Part shown: positions 25,332 to 35,674 of the stretch, in pieces | Layout: the number at the start of each line of letters is the position of its first letter | How positions within the stretch are numbered: the stretch's first letter is position 1 | NCBI GenBank assembly: GCA_009837885.1 | Contig: VXSP01000045.1 | Coordinates: 124,001-188,000 of the forward strand | Length of the DNA stretch: 64,000 nucleotides | Direction of reading: 5' to 3' | Origin: Holophagales bacterium | GTDB lineage: Bacteria; Acidobacteriota; Thermoanaerobaculia; Multivoradales; Multivoraceae | Program-made: the position numbers and the translations under genes | Notes under the pieces: model-generated | Seen by the model: the letters and a program-made list of their open reading frames with translations, nothing else | The model's database searches: none | What the model was told of the DNA's origin: nothing

Positions 25332-27374
25332 CTACTCGAGTCCTTGAAGCGGAGAAACGCTCTTTACCCTAACGTCCCTTCTCAGACTCCGAACCTCCGG
25401 CTCAACCGCCTCGCCTCGCGCGACCTTGCTGTAGTAGGTCAGGACGTACTGGTGGCGGAGGTCCGTGTCGATCCGGTCGAACACCCGTTCCATTTCGGCG
25501 GCCAGTTCTGATGGGGGCAGGTCCGGGTGGATCCGAAACAGTTGGCCGCCGGTGCGTCGGGTGAGCTTTCGTGCCAGGATGGGCGGAGGTGCGTTCCAGC
25601 CCACGCCGATGAAGTAGATGGGAACTCCCATCGATTCGGCGAAGTCTCTGACCTGGGCCGCTGTGAAGCGGCTGTCTCCGTCGTTGCCGTCGGTCACAAC
25701 GACCAGTGCGCGGCGTCCCGGTTCGCTGCGGAACTGCAGGAGCGAGAACAGAAGGCCGTCATTCAGCGCCGTGCCTCCGTCGACCAGTAGGCGATTGAGC
25801 CGCGCGGCGAGGAGGGGTTTGTTTCCGGTCAGCGGCTGAAGCAGCCGGATGGTGTCGTCGAAGTCGACCAGGAACGCTCGATCGCCGGCGTCGAGGGCAC
25901 CCGCCATGAACCTCCGGACGACCGTGTGCAGTCGTTGCCAGACGAGTCCCATGCTCACCGAGGAGTCGATGGTGATGCCGAGGACGAGAGGGACGTCGTT
26001 CGAGACGTGCAGGTTCTCTGCCGGGCGTCTCTCGCTGTTCTCCCGGATCTCGAAGTCCCCAGGCCGGAGGTCGCTCACGGGTTCGCCGTCGCGGTCGACT
26101 GCCAGAATCTGGAGTTGGACCAGTTGCACGTCGATCTCGCTGCTGTACTCGGCTCTCTGGAGGAGTTCGGCATCCTCCTGTTGCCGACCGTCGGCGAGTC
26201 TCGCCACGACCCGGACGAAGTCATCGGGCTCGACGTCCTCAACCAGTGCCTCGACACGTACCGTGTCTGCTCCCTGTCGCTCCGTTCTCCAGTCCCGATC
26301 ATCGAACGCGGCGACCCGGCGTTCGCCGCGGTAGATCTCGACGCGGGCCAGAACCGCGGTCCGTGGCACGGTGATCCGCACCGTGACGCTGGCAGCGGAA
26401 GAACCTCCAGCTACAACCGGACGGAGACTTGCGATACGGACGGCGAAAGCCGAGTCGAGGCGGTTCAGCACGATCCGGTCGGCGCCGACCTGGGCTCCGT
26501 CGTCGCGGTACGCGCGGACTTCAACGGTCTCTTCGCGGGGCGGATCGCTGAGCCGGAGGCGGGCCTTGAACGGTGGCTTCCTTGCCTGCTTGACCGGCCT
26601 GCCGTCGTGCAGGAACTCGACCATCGTGATCAGCGGGTCGACCACGAGGGTCTGGACCTCGACCGGGCCGTACAGGAACTCTCGGTATGTGCGTCGAGGC
26701 GGCACGATACGGATAGCGGCCGGCTTGCTGGGCTGGAGGCGCTCAGGGTTGACCGGATCTGCCGGCGGGGGCCTGCCGTCGGCGTGGTCGTAGACAGTGC
26801 GAAGGCTCAGGTCGGGGAACCCGAAGTTGCGCGACTCGGAGACGTGAACGAGCTGGTGCCCCGACCGGTAGAACGTCTCCAGCCAGAGCCAGGTCGAGTT
26901 CGCTCCCGTCGTGGCGAGTTCGAGGACGCCACCTCCGGCGTACGCGGCACTCTTGCGACCGGGTGTAAAGCTCCTTGCCACGCCGTCGAGCGGGAGGTGG
27001 ATTCTCTCGCCGGCTGCGTTCTGCATGAAGACCCGGTGGCCCCTCGTTTCGATTCGTAGGCCGCGTCGCCGCAGGGAGAGCTCCTCGGCGTAGTACGCAA
27101 GCGGCGGAGGCAGGCTGGCGGCCTCCCGGGAATCCGTGGCCATGCGATGGACGGGGTCCTCGCTGAGCTCGGTGTCGCGGACCCAGGTGCCTTCCAGTCC
27201 TGCGAGGGCAACCGCATCGGTGCCGAACCCGACTGTGCCCTGAGCCGACCCCGCCTGGGCGTGAACCGCCTCCTCGGGTGCCGTCCAGACGGCGATAGCC
27301 AGCAGAGCTGTGCCTAGAGCTGTCTGCCGGCGCGCTGGGAGGAACGAACGCGATGAATCGGTGCTTGGCGACAT
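25332..27374 (-). CDS. exported VWA-domain protein, array copy 7 (first gene of the array)
   Basis: A 680-residue member that leads the array. MIDAS residues are DSSVS (470-474), Thr535 and Asp562. It has the shortest post-strand loop (19 residues: GVGWNAPPPILARKLTRRT) and a divergent end (TYYSKVARG, KSVSPLQGLE). ATG 27374 was chosen because a signal peptide (TALGTALLAIAVWTAPEEAVHA) follows within 20-40 residues; a TTG at 27470 preceded by AAGGAA is the alternative and would add 32 residues. The divergent region of about 200 bases to the ABC permease at 27578 should hold the array promoter, but no convincing -35/-10 pair was found. Confidence 0.88.
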   Translation of the reverse strand: MSPSTDSSRSFLPARRQTALGTALLAIAVWTAPEEAVHAQAGSAQGTVGFGTDAVALAGLEGTWVRDTELSEDPVHRMATDSREAASLPPPLAYYAEELSLRRRGLRIETRGHRVFMQNAAGERIHLPLDGVARSFTPGRKSAAYAGGGVLELATTGANSTWLWLETFYRSGHQLVHVSESRNFGFPDLSLRTVYDHADGRPPPADPVNPERLQPSKPAAIRIVPPRRTYREFLYGPVEVQTLVVDPLITMVEFLHDGRPVKQARKPPFKARLRLSDPPREETVEVRAYRDDGAQVGADRIVLNRLDSAFAVRIASLRPVVAGGSSAASVTVRITVPRTAVLARVEIYRGERRVAAFDDRDWRTERQGADTVRVEALVEDVEPDDFVRVVARLADGRQQEDAELLQRAEYSSEIDVQLVQLQILAVDRDGEPVSDLRPGDFEIRENSERRPAENLHVSNDVPLVLGITIDSSVSMGLVWQRLHTVVRRFMAGALDAGDRAFLVDFDDTIRLLQPLTGNKPLLAARLNRLLVDGGTALNDGLLFSLLQFRSEPGRRALVVVTDGNDGDSRFTAAQVRDFAESMGVPIYFIGVGWNAPPPILARKLTRRTGGQLFRIHPDLPPSELAAEMERVFDRIDTDLRHQYVLTYYSKVARGEAVEPEVRSLRRDVRVKSVSPLQGLE

Positions 27375-27560
27375 CTCCAGGGGAAGCCGAGGTGTTTGGC
27401 GTGGAGTCTGCAAGATGCGGGCCGGGGTTAGAAGTTCCGCTTCCGTGCCGGGCCCTTTGATCTTCGACAACGGTTCCTTGGCAAGGTCGGCAGCCGTCGG
27501 ACTTTGTGGACGCTGCCGTCCCCTGGCGGTGGCACGGGCCTGTATTCTCTGACACTTCCC

Positions 27561-27594
27561 ATGAAGACATACAGCCTATGAAGACATACATCCT
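27561..27594 (+). repeat. 17-base tandem duplication across a start codon
   Basis: Two 17-base units, ATGAAGACATACAGCCT and ATGAAGACATACATCCT, lie directly side by side and differ at one base. The second unit carries the permease start codon (27578). The first unit carries an identical start in another frame and encodes only MKTYSL before a TGA (27579-27581) that overlaps the true ATG. The duplication therefore creates a six-codon upstream reading frame ending exactly on the permease start. Confidence 0.9.
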
Positions 27595-28528
27595 GCGTCG
27601 GTTGCTGGCTATGGTGCCGACGCTGTTCTTCGCCAGCCTGATCGTCTTCGTGTCGATGCGGGTGATCCCCGGCGACGTGATCGACCTGATGCTGGCGCAG
27701 AACGATGTCTCGACCAGCCTGGACCGGGAAGCGCTGGAAGCGGCGATGGGCCTCGACCAGCCGATGGTCTCCCAGTACGTGCGCTGGGCGGGTAACGCGC
27801 TGAGCGGCGATCTGGGTCAGTCGCTCTGGCGGAGCACACCGGTGCTGGAGCAGATCCTGGAGCGGCTGCCGGTGACGTTCGAACTGGGACTGCTGGCCCT
27901 GGTCATCGCGCTGTCCGTCGCAGTGCCCGTCGGCATCCTCTCGGCGACGCGTCAGGACTCGGCCGTCGACTACACGGCGCGATCGTTCTCGCTCCTGATG
28001 TTGGCGATCCCGGGGTTCTGGCTCGGCACCCTGGTCATGGTGTTCCCGTCCGTGTGGTGGCGCTGGGCGCCGGAACTCGAGTACACGCCGTTCTTCGTCG
28101 ATCCGATCGCGAACCTCACGCACCTCATCGTCCCGGCGATCCTGCTCGGCCTTTCCCTGTCCGCGGTGACGATGCGGATGACCCGGACGATGATGCTGGA
28201 GGTGATGCGCCAGGACTACGTGCGCACCGCCCGCGCCAAGGGCCTGCGTGAGCGGGCGGTCGTCGTCCAGCACGCGCTCAAGAACGGATTGATCCCGGTC
28301 GTCACGCTGATCGGGCTGCAGGCGCCGCTGCTGATCGGCGGCGCCGTGGTGATGGAGCAGATCTTCGTCATTCCCGGCATGGGGCTGCTGCTGCTCGAAG
28401 GGGTCTACGAGCGGGACTATCCGGTGATCTCCGGCGTCTTCCTGGTCGTCGGCGTCGCGGTGCTGCTGATCAACCTGCTGGTCGACCTGAGCTACGGCTG
28501 GCTCGACCCCAAGGTGCGCTACGGATGA
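27578..28528 (+). CDS. dipeptide/oligopeptide ABC transporter permease (DppB-like)
   Basis: A 316-residue inner-membrane subunit of a peptide or nickel type ABC importer. The N-terminus (MKTYILRRLLAMVPTLFFASLIVFVSMRVIPGD) is the classic DppB/OppB start; the cytoplasmic EAA loop reads DYVRTARAKGLRERAVVVQHALKNGLIPV. Several hydrophobic segments cover the rest. It opens a contiguous operon of two permeases, a binding lipoprotein, two ATPases and an MFS gene. ATG 27578 is the start in frame with the family; a duplicated start 17 bases upstream is in the wrong frame. A TATTCT hexamer at 27543-27548 could be the -10. Confidence 0.95.
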   Translation: MKTYILRRLLAMVPTLFFASLIVFVSMRVIPGDVIDLMLAQNDVSTSLDREALEAAMGLDQPMVSQYVRWAGNALSGDLGQSLWRSTPVLEQILERLPVTFELGLLALVIALSVAVPVGILSATRQDSAVDYTARSFSLLMLAIPGFWLGTLVMVFPSVWWRWAPELEYTPFFVDPIANLTHLIVPAILLGLSLSAVTMRMTRTMMLEVMRQDYVRTARAKGLRERAVVVQHALKNGLIPVVTLIGLQAPLLIGGAVVMEQIFVIPGMGLLLLEGVYERDYPVISGVFLVVGVAVLLINLLVDLSYGWLDPKVRYG

Positions 28529-28535
28529 GCATGTC

Positions 28536-29432
28536 GTGACCACCGTCGCCGCAGCCGCTCCGGACGCCATGCCGGCACGCGACCAACCGCGCTGGTGGCG
28601 CTTCACGGTCCGCCTGTTCCGGACCAAGCCGCTGGGTGCGGCGGGCGCGGTGGTCTTCGCGATCTTCCTGTTTTCCGGCGTCTTCGCCGGCGTGCTCGCT
28701 CCCTACGGCATCAACGAGACCGACCTGGCGCATCGCCTCGAGCCGCCATCGCGCCAGTTCCTGCTCGGCACCGACCACCTGGGCCGTGACCTGTTCTCCA
28801 GGGTCCTGATGGGGGCCCGCCTGTCGATGATCGTGGGTTTCTGCGCGGCCGCCCTGGCGACCGTCGTGTCGATCCTGATCGGCGTGCTCTCGGGCTACCT
28901 CGGCGGCTGGTTCGACATGCTCAGCCAGCGCCTGGTCGACGCCTGGATGACCTTCCCCGACCTGGTGCTCCTGATCGTCATCGTGTCGGTGGTGGGACCG
29001 GGGATCACCCAGATCGTGATCATCCTGGGTCTGCTCTACGGCATCGCCGGCTCCCGCATCGTGCGCGGCGCGGTGACCTCGGTGCGCGAACACGTCTACA
29101 CCCAGGCCGCGCAGTCGGTCGGCGCCGGGACGTTCCACATTCTGCGCCGGCACATTCTGCCCAACGTGATGCCGGTCGTCATCGTCCTGTTCACGACCCG
29201 CGTCGGCGCCGTCATCCTGTCGGAGGCGGCGCTTTCGTTTCTGGGCCTCGGCGTGCCGCCGCCGGCGCCGACGTGGGGCGGCATGCTCTCCGGCGACGGC
29301 CGCACCTACCTGTACCTTGGGCCGTGGCTGGCGCTGGCGCCGGGCATCTGCCTGACCGTCGTCGTCTACGCCGCGAACGTCTTCGGGGACGCATTGCGCG
29401 ACCTGCTCGATCCACGGATGAGAGGAACCTGA
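28536..29432 (+). CDS. dipeptide/oligopeptide ABC transporter permease (DppC-like)
   Basis: A 298-residue inner-membrane partner of the upstream permease. The DppC hallmarks are FLLGTDHLGRDLFSRVLMGARLS and the EAA loop EHVYTQAAQSVGAGTFHILRRHILPNVMPV, followed by SEAALSFLGLGVPPPAPTWGGML. The start is GTG 28536, 7 bases after the previous stop. The preserved EAA loop indicates it can still dock an ATPase. The binding-protein gene starts 4 bases downstream of its stop. Confidence 0.95.
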   Translation: MTTVAAAAPDAMPARDQPRWWRFTVRLFRTKPLGAAGAVVFAIFLFSGVFAGVLAPYGINETDLAHRLEPPSRQFLLGTDHLGRDLFSRVLMGARLSMIVGFCAAALATVVSILIGVLSGYLGGWFDMLSQRLVDAWMTFPDLVLLIVIVSVVGPGITQIVIILGLLYGIAGSRIVRGAVTSVREHVYTQAAQSVGAGTFHILRRHILPNVMPVVIVLFTTRVGAVILSEAALSFLGLGVPPPAPTWGGMLSGDGRTYLYLGPWLALAPGICLTVVVYAANVFGDALRDLLDPRMRGT

Positions 29433-29436
29433 CGTC

Positions 29437-31196
29437 ATGCAAGAACGCCTGTCCCTGGTCGGTCCGGTGGCCCTCGCCCTCCTCCTCGGCGCCTGCGGCG
29501 ACGCGCCCCCCGCCCGTTCCCCGTCGCCGGCCGGCGGCACCGACATGGGAGCCGATCTCTCGTTTGAGCCCGGCCCGGCGCCGGTGGAGCCGCCCCGCTA
29601 CGGCGGCGAACTGAACGTCGGCACGGTCTACGTCACCCTGTCAGCGCTGTCCTGGGACACGACGGACTGGAACTGGAAGCAGAACCACGACACGGGGATG
29701 CTCTACGAGCAGCTCTTCGTCGCCGATCTCGACCAGGCCGCCGTCCGGGGCGGCGACCAGCGCTTCGTGTCCGAGGCGTACATGTCCCCCGAGACGATCC
29801 GCGGCGAAGTGGCCGCGAGCTGGGAATGGGAAGACCCCCTGACCCTGGTCATCGAGGTCCGGCGCGGCATGATGTTCCCGGACAAGCCCGGGGTGATGGG
29901 GGCGCGGGAGCTGGACGCCCACGACGTCGTGTTCAGCTACGAGCGCCTGCGCGACAGCCCGAAGGCGATCCCGACCTACTTCGACCACATCGACCGTGTC
30001 GTGGCCAGGGACGATCACACGGTCGTCTTCGAGTTCGGCGAGTTCAACGCCGAGTGGGACTACCGCTTCGGCTACGGCTACTTCTCGGGCATCGTGCCCC
30101 GGGAACTCGGCGACGTCGACGCCAAGGACTGGCGGAACGTCACCGGTACCGGCCCGTTCTCGCTGGAGCGGTTCATCCCGGGCAACTCGCAGACCTACGC
30201 CCGCAGACCGGGCTACTGGGACCGGACCACCGTCGGCGGCGAGACCTACGAGATTCCCTTCATCGACAAGCTCACCTACCGCACGATCAAGGACGAGGCG
30301 ACTTACCTGACCGCCATTCGCACGGGCAAGCTGGACATCCTCGAGTACATCCGCTGGATCGCCGTCGACCACCTGAAGAAGACGACTCCCGAACTGCGCT
30401 GGTCGCGCTGGCTGTCGACGGGCGGCACCTTCATGGTCATGCGGGTCGACCAGGAACCGTTCGACGATGTGAGGGTGCGGCGGGCGATCAACCTCGCAGT
30501 GAACCAGCGGGAGATCGTCGAACTGTTCTTCGGCGGCAACGCGGAGCTGTTCGCCTACCCGCAGCATCCCTCATGGGAGGGGTACTTCGAGCCGCTCGAG
30601 GCGATGCCGCCGTCCGTGCAGGAGCTGTTCGAGTACAAGCCCGAGCAGGCCCGCCGTCTGCTGGCCGAGGCGGGCTACCCCGACGGCTTCACGTTCAGGA
30701 TGCAGGTGTCGGCCAACAACGCGATGCGGATGGAGCTGGCGCCGCTGCTCGCGAGCTACCTGGATCGCATCGGCGTGACGATGGAGATCGAGGTCGTGGA
30801 GTACGCGGCCTACCTGTCGATGATGACCACCCGCACCCACGGTCCCGGCTACCTGATGGCCAGCGGCCATGTGAACCCGACCACCACCCTGCGCAAGAAC
30901 TTCGTCACCGGCCAGACATGGAATCCGTCGATGTGGTCCGACCCGGAGCTCGACCGTCGCATCCACGAGATGTTCCTGACCCGGGACGAGACCGAGCGGC
31001 AGCGGATCGTCAAGCAGATCACGAAGGAGATGCTGGACGAGGCGCCCTATCTCTGGCTGCCCGTGCCGTACATCTACACGGCCTGGTGGCCGTGGGTGAA
31101 GAACTACGGCGGCGAGCTGCGCGCCGGTGCCGTGCGCCCTGGTCCGATCTACGCGCGGCTCTGGATCGACCAGGAGATGAAGCGGGAGATGGGCTT

Positions 31197-31200
<4 letters not shown>
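29437..31200 (+). CDS. ABC transporter substrate-binding lipoprotein (SBP_bac_5 family)
   Basis: A 587-residue periplasmic solute-binding lipoprotein; the lipobox is LLLGAC with Cys20. Family-5 features include VIEVRRGMMFPDK and HDVVFSYERLRDS, the GTGPFSLERFIPGN segment, VRRAINLAVNQREIVELFFGG and ARRLLAEAGYPDGF. Such proteins capture peptides or similar solutes for the importer. The coding order (permeases, binding protein, ATPases) differs from E. coli dpp, where the binding protein comes first. GAGAGGAA just upstream of ATG 29437 is a good ribosome binding site. The exact solute is not readable. Confidence 0.94.
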
Positions 31201-32198
<998 letters not shown>

Positions 32199-32214
32199 CC
32201 GGCGCCGGAAGCGC

Positions 32215-33294
32215 ATGATGACGACGGACGTTGCCGTGGATGCATCGGCTTCGCGGTCATCTCCCGGGAGCGAGGTGCTGCTTCGGGTCGATGGCCTGAA
32301 GGTCCACTTTCCCGTCACGGAGGGAGTGCTCATGCGACGGCGCGTCGGCTCCGTCAAGGCGGTCGACGGGGTGTCGTTCGAACTCCGGCGTGGCGAGACC
32401 TTTGGCCTGGTGGGGGAGAGCGGCTGCGGAAAGTCGACGACCGCGCTCGCGATCCTCCGCATGCTCGAACCGACCGCCGGCCGGATCGTGTTCGGGGGTG
32501 AGGACGTGACGGCGTACAGCCAGAAGCAGTTGCGAGGTGTCAGGCGGCGGATGCAGATGGTGTTCCAGGACCCGTTCGGCTCGCTCAACCCGCGCATGCG
32601 AGTGGGAGAGATCGTCGGCGAGCCGCTCAAGGTCCACGGCCTGGCCGGCGACCGCCGGCGCTACCGCGCGCGGGTGGCGGAGCTGCTCGACCTGGTGGGC
32701 CTGCTGCCGGCGATGGCGAACCGCTACCCACACCAGTTTTCGGGCGGCCAGCGACAGCGCATCGGCATCGCCCGCGCCCTCGCGCTCGAGCCCGATCTGG
32801 TGATCTGCGACGAGGCGGTGTCGGCGCTTGACGTCTCGATCCAGGCGCAGGTGCTCAATCTCCTGATGGACCTGCAGGCGCAGCTCGGCCTGACCTACCT
32901 GTTCATCGCCCACGACCTGTCGGTCGTGCGCCACATCAGCGACCGGATCGGCGTGATGTACCTGGGGAGGATTGTGGAGATCACGACGCGGGACGAACTG
33001 TTCGAGCGGCCCCGGCACCCGTACACGGAGGCGCTGCTCGCATCCGTGCCGACGCCGGATCCCGTGATCGAGGCGGCGCGGCCGCACCGGCTGATCGCCG
33101 GTGAAGTGCCGAGTGTCCGCAAGCCGCCCCCGGGCTGCGCCTTCCACCCGCGCTGCCCGAAAGTGCTCGACCACTGCAATAGCGTTGAACCACCGCTCGA
33201 AGCGGTTGGCCCGGCGCGGGTCGCCTGCCACCTGTACGCCGATGCGTCGCCGCCCCCGGCGGCGCCGGTCAGGCCCGGGGAGCTGGCGACTTGA
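32215..33294 (+). CDS. peptide ABC transporter ATP-binding protein (DppF-like)
   Basis: The second ATPase, 359 residues, with Walker [10 protein letters not shown] (67-75), [11 protein letters not shown], signature [17 protein letters not shown], Walker [13 protein letters not shown] and [12 protein letters not shown]. The C-terminal GCAFHPRCP segment places it in the oligopeptide/dipeptide subfamily. The adjacent ATG codons 32215 and 32218 are both possible starts. Its stop overlaps the TTG start of the MFS gene by four bases. With the previous four genes it completes a full importer. Confidence 0.95.
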   Translation: MMTTDVAVDASASRSSPGSEVLLRVDGLKVHFPVTEGVLMRRRVGSVKAVDGVSFELRRGETFGLVGESGCGKSTTALAILRMLEPTAGRIVFGGEDVTAYSQKQLRGVRRRMQMVFQDPFGSLNPRMRVGEIVGEPLKVHGLAGDRRRYRARVAELLDLVGLLPAMANRYPHQFSGGQRQRIGIARALALEPDLVICDEAVSALDVSIQAQVLNLLMDLQAQLGLTYLFIAHDLSVVRHISDRIGVMYLGRIVEITTRDELFERPRHPYTEALLASVPTPDPVIEAARPHRLIAGEVPSVRKPPPGCAFHPRCPKVLDHCNSVEPPLEAVGPARVACHLYADASPPPAAPVRPGELAT

Positions 33295-34616
33295 CCGCTT
33301 CGCTCGGAACTCGACGGAAGTTCTACGGCTGGCCGATGGTCGCCGTGGGTTTCGTCACCTACGGCCTGGGCATCGCTCCGGCGTACTACGGCCTGGGCAT
33401 CTTCGCGTCGTCGTTGATCGCGGATCTGGAGCTGACCCGCCAGCAGATCGGCGAGATGTTCGGGGCCTTCACCTTCACGTACGGCCTGGTCAGTCCGATC
33501 GCGGCGGCGGTCATCCGCCGCTGGGGCATCCGGGCCACGGTCACGGCGGGCGCGCTATGCGCCGCCAGCGGCTTCTGGCTGGTGAGCGAAGCCTCGAGCG
33601 CGACCGAGCTCTACCTCGGTTACTCGCTCGTCGGCGGTATCGGGATCGGTTTCTCGACTCTCCTGCCCGCCCAGTCGATGCCGGTCTTCTGGTTCCGCAG
33701 GTACCGGGCGCGGGCGACGGCGATCATCCTGACGGGCGCCGCGGTCGTCGGCTTCCTGTGGCAGCCGTCGGCGGGGCTCGTGCTGGAGTCGTGGGACTGG
33801 CGCGTCGGCTGGCGGATCGTCGCGGGGCTCTCCCTGCTCGTCGCGGCGATCGCGGTGCTCTTCATCCGGAACAAGCCGAGCGACATCGGTCAGCGTCGTG
33901 ACGGGCTGCCGCCGGCCGAGGCCGACGATCCGACCCCGGTCGGGCCGGGCCGCCGGGCGGAGTCGGCGCAGGCGGGCGGCGGCGCCGAAGCGGCGGGCGA
34001 GTCGGCGCCGAAGGGCGCCTTGATGTGGGCTCTGCGCACTCCCCAGTTCTGGATCGCCACCTTCGCGACGGCGGCGAACTCCGTGCCGTGGCGCGTCGTG
34101 TCCGCCCACGGCGGCATTCACCTGGAAGACCTCGGATTCACGACGCTCGCCGCGTCGGCCATCCTGGGCGTGCGGGTGGGCGCCAGCCTGTTCGGTCGGC
34201 TGACCGGCTCGCTGGGCGACTTCATGTCGCCGATGCGGCTCCTCGCGCTGGCCCTGCTGGTCAACGCGGTCGCCCTGTCGGTCTTCGTCTCCGCGGACTC
34301 CGCGGTCGTGGCGTATCCCTGCGTCTTCGCGATCGGCGTGGCCTACGGCACCGCCTACACGAGCGAGGTGGTCGTGTTCGGTTTGTTCTTCGGACGTGCG
34401 GCGTTCGTCGGCTCGACCGGCGTCCGGCTCTTCCTGATCGGCGTCATCGGCGCTATCGGACCGGTCCTGGCCGGCGCGGCGGCGGATCGAACGGGTTCCT
34501 ATGCCGGCGCGCTCTGGACCCTCGCCGCCCTGGCCGTCCTGGGCGCGGCCTCGATCTGGTTCTGCCGGCCACCGGACCGGTCCGTGCTGACGGACGAGTC
34601 GAAGACGGAGCAGTAG
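33291..34616 (+). CDS. major facilitator superfamily transporter
   Basis: A 441-residue membrane protein with about twelve hydrophobic segments and a hydrophilic Pro/Gly/Ala-rich central loop (about residues 205-240) separating the two six-helix halves. The N-terminus ([28 protein letters not shown]) resembles the monocarboxylate/oxalate-formate antiporter type of MFS carriers. The TTG start at 33291 overlaps the stop of the ABC ATPase (TTGA), so it is translated as the last gene of the importer operon. It may handle a related product or substrate, which is inference from position. It ends 31 bases before the next gene. Confidence 0.88.
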   Translation: MTASLGTRRKFYGWPMVAVGFVTYGLGIAPAYYGLGIFASSLIADLELTRQQIGEMFGAFTFTYGLVSPIAAAVIRRWGIRATVTAGALCAASGFWLVSEASSATELYLGYSLVGGIGIGFSTLLPAQSMPVFWFRRYRARATAIILTGAAVVGFLWQPSAGLVLESWDWRVGWRIVAGLSLLVAAIAVLFIRNKPSDIGQRRDGLPPAEADDPTPVGPGRRAESAQAGGGAEAAGESAPKGALMWALRTPQFWIATFATAANSVPWRVVSAHGGIHLEDLGFTTLAASAILGVRVGASLFGRLTGSLGDFMSPMRLLALALLVNAVALSVFVSADSAVVAYPCVFAIGVAYGTAYTSEVVVFGLFFGRAAFVGSTGVRLFLIGVIGAIGPVLAGAAADRTGSYAGALWTLAALAVLGAASIWFCRPPDRSVLTDESKTEQ

Positions 34617-34647
34617 ACTGCAAAGACACGGTAAGGAGGAGAGTCGC

Positions 34648-35646
34648 ATGGGCAAGCGGAAGGCGCCGATCGCAGCATTCGCCATCGTCGTGCTGGCTGG
34701 GACGCCCCTCGCCGCGCAGCAGGACGGGCCGGAGCTGGAGCGCACGCCCTGGGGCGCGCCCGACCTGCGCGGGATCTGGGACTTCCGGACGATCACGCCG
34801 CTCGAGCGGCCGGAAGAGCTCGGCGAGCAGGAGCGGTTCGGCAGCGCCGAGGCGGCCGCCGAGTTCGAGCAGCGGACGCTGGCGCGGCGGGACAAGGACC
34901 GCCGCACCTCCGACGGCCTCTCGGCCCAGGCCGACGTCGCGAACGCCTACAACCAGTTCTGGTGGGACTATGGGGACAAACTGACCGAGGACCGGCGCAC
35001 GTCGCTCATCGTCGATCCTCCCAACGGCCGGATTCCCGAGCTGACCGACGCGGCGAAGCAACGGGTCGCGGAGCGCGTCGCGGCGCGTCGCCGGCCGGCC
35101 CACGGCCCCGAGGATCGCGGCGTCGCCGAGCGGTGCATCCTGGGCTTCAACGCCGGCCCGCCGATGAGCCCGAGCGCCTACAACAACAACGTCCAGATCT
35201 TTCAGACCGAGGATACGGTCGTGCTCCTGGTCGAAATGGTCCACGACTCGCGGATCGTGCCTCTCGATGGGCGTCCGACGCTGCGGGAGGACGTGCGGCA
35301 ATGGCGGGGCGACTCGCGGGGCCACTGGGAGGGCGAAACCCTGGTCGTCGTGACGACGAACTTCACTGGCGAGACCAGCTTCCGGGGGTCGGGCCCGAAC
35401 ATGCGGTTGACCGAGAGGTTCACCCGCGTGGGGGAGGACCGGCTCGTCTACGAGTACACGATCGACGACCCGGAGTCCTTCGAGCGTCCCTGGACGGCGG
35501 TCATTCCGATGAGCAGGAATCCTCTGCCGATGTTCGAGTACGCCTGCCACGAGGGCAACTACGGCATGCTGAACCTGCTGCGCGGCGCTCGGGCGGAGGA
35601 CGCCGAAGCCGAGGCGGCCGCCAGGGCGGAGACCTCGGGCGGTTGA
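34648..35646 (+). CDS. exported protein of unknown function, CHEGNY family member B
   Basis: A 332-residue protein with a signal peptide (APIAAFAIVVLAGTPLAAQ). It carries all family motifs: GAPDLRGIWDFRTITPLERP, YNQFWWDYG, RRTSLIVDPPNGRIPELT, ERCI, YNNNVQIFQTEDTVVLLVEMVHDSRIVPLDG, WEGETLVVVTTNF, LTERFTRVGEDRLVYEYTIDDP and FEYACHEGNYGMLNLLRGAR. AAGGAGGAG upstream is a strong ribosome binding site and TAGACT (34614-34619) a candidate -10, so it is probably its own transcription unit. Family function is unknown; the secreted location and paired acidic/aromatic motifs suggest a beta-rich fold. Confidence 0.82.
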   Translation: MGKRKAPIAAFAIVVLAGTPLAAQQDGPELERTPWGAPDLRGIWDFRTITPLERPEELGEQERFGSAEAAAEFEQRTLARRDKDRRTSDGLSAQADVANAYNQFWWDYGDKLTEDRRTSLIVDPPNGRIPELTDAAKQRVAERVAARRRPAHGPEDRGVAERCILGFNAGPPMSPSAYNNNVQIFQTEDTVVLLVEMVHDSRIVPLDGRPTLREDVRQWRGDSRGHWEGETLVVVTTNFTGETSFRGSGPNMRLTERFTRVGEDRLVYEYTIDDPESFERPWTAVIPMSRNPLPMFEYACHEGNYGMLNLLRGARAEDAEAEAAARAETSGG

Positions 35647-35674
35647 GGCCGGTCGTCGACCCGCGCGCGTTGCC

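Larger units (their letters stand above)
12247..27374 (-). other. tandem array of seven VWFA-related Acidobacterial-type genes with an embedded TauE/SafE gene
   Basis: Seven minus-strand paralogues lie head to tail with 14-21 base gaps between the last six; a TauE/SafE permease sits between the first and second in transcription order with 66- and 63-base gaps. All share an Ig-like segment starting (V/I)PP and QTLxIDP, two SEIDVQLVQLQVLVTDR-type strands and a C-terminal VWA domain ending YVLTYYSDxP. In every copy the MIDAS residues Asp(x)Ser(x)Ser, Thr and Asp are separated by exactly 65 and 92 residues from the first Asp. The spacing suggests one operon. Confidence 0.85.
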
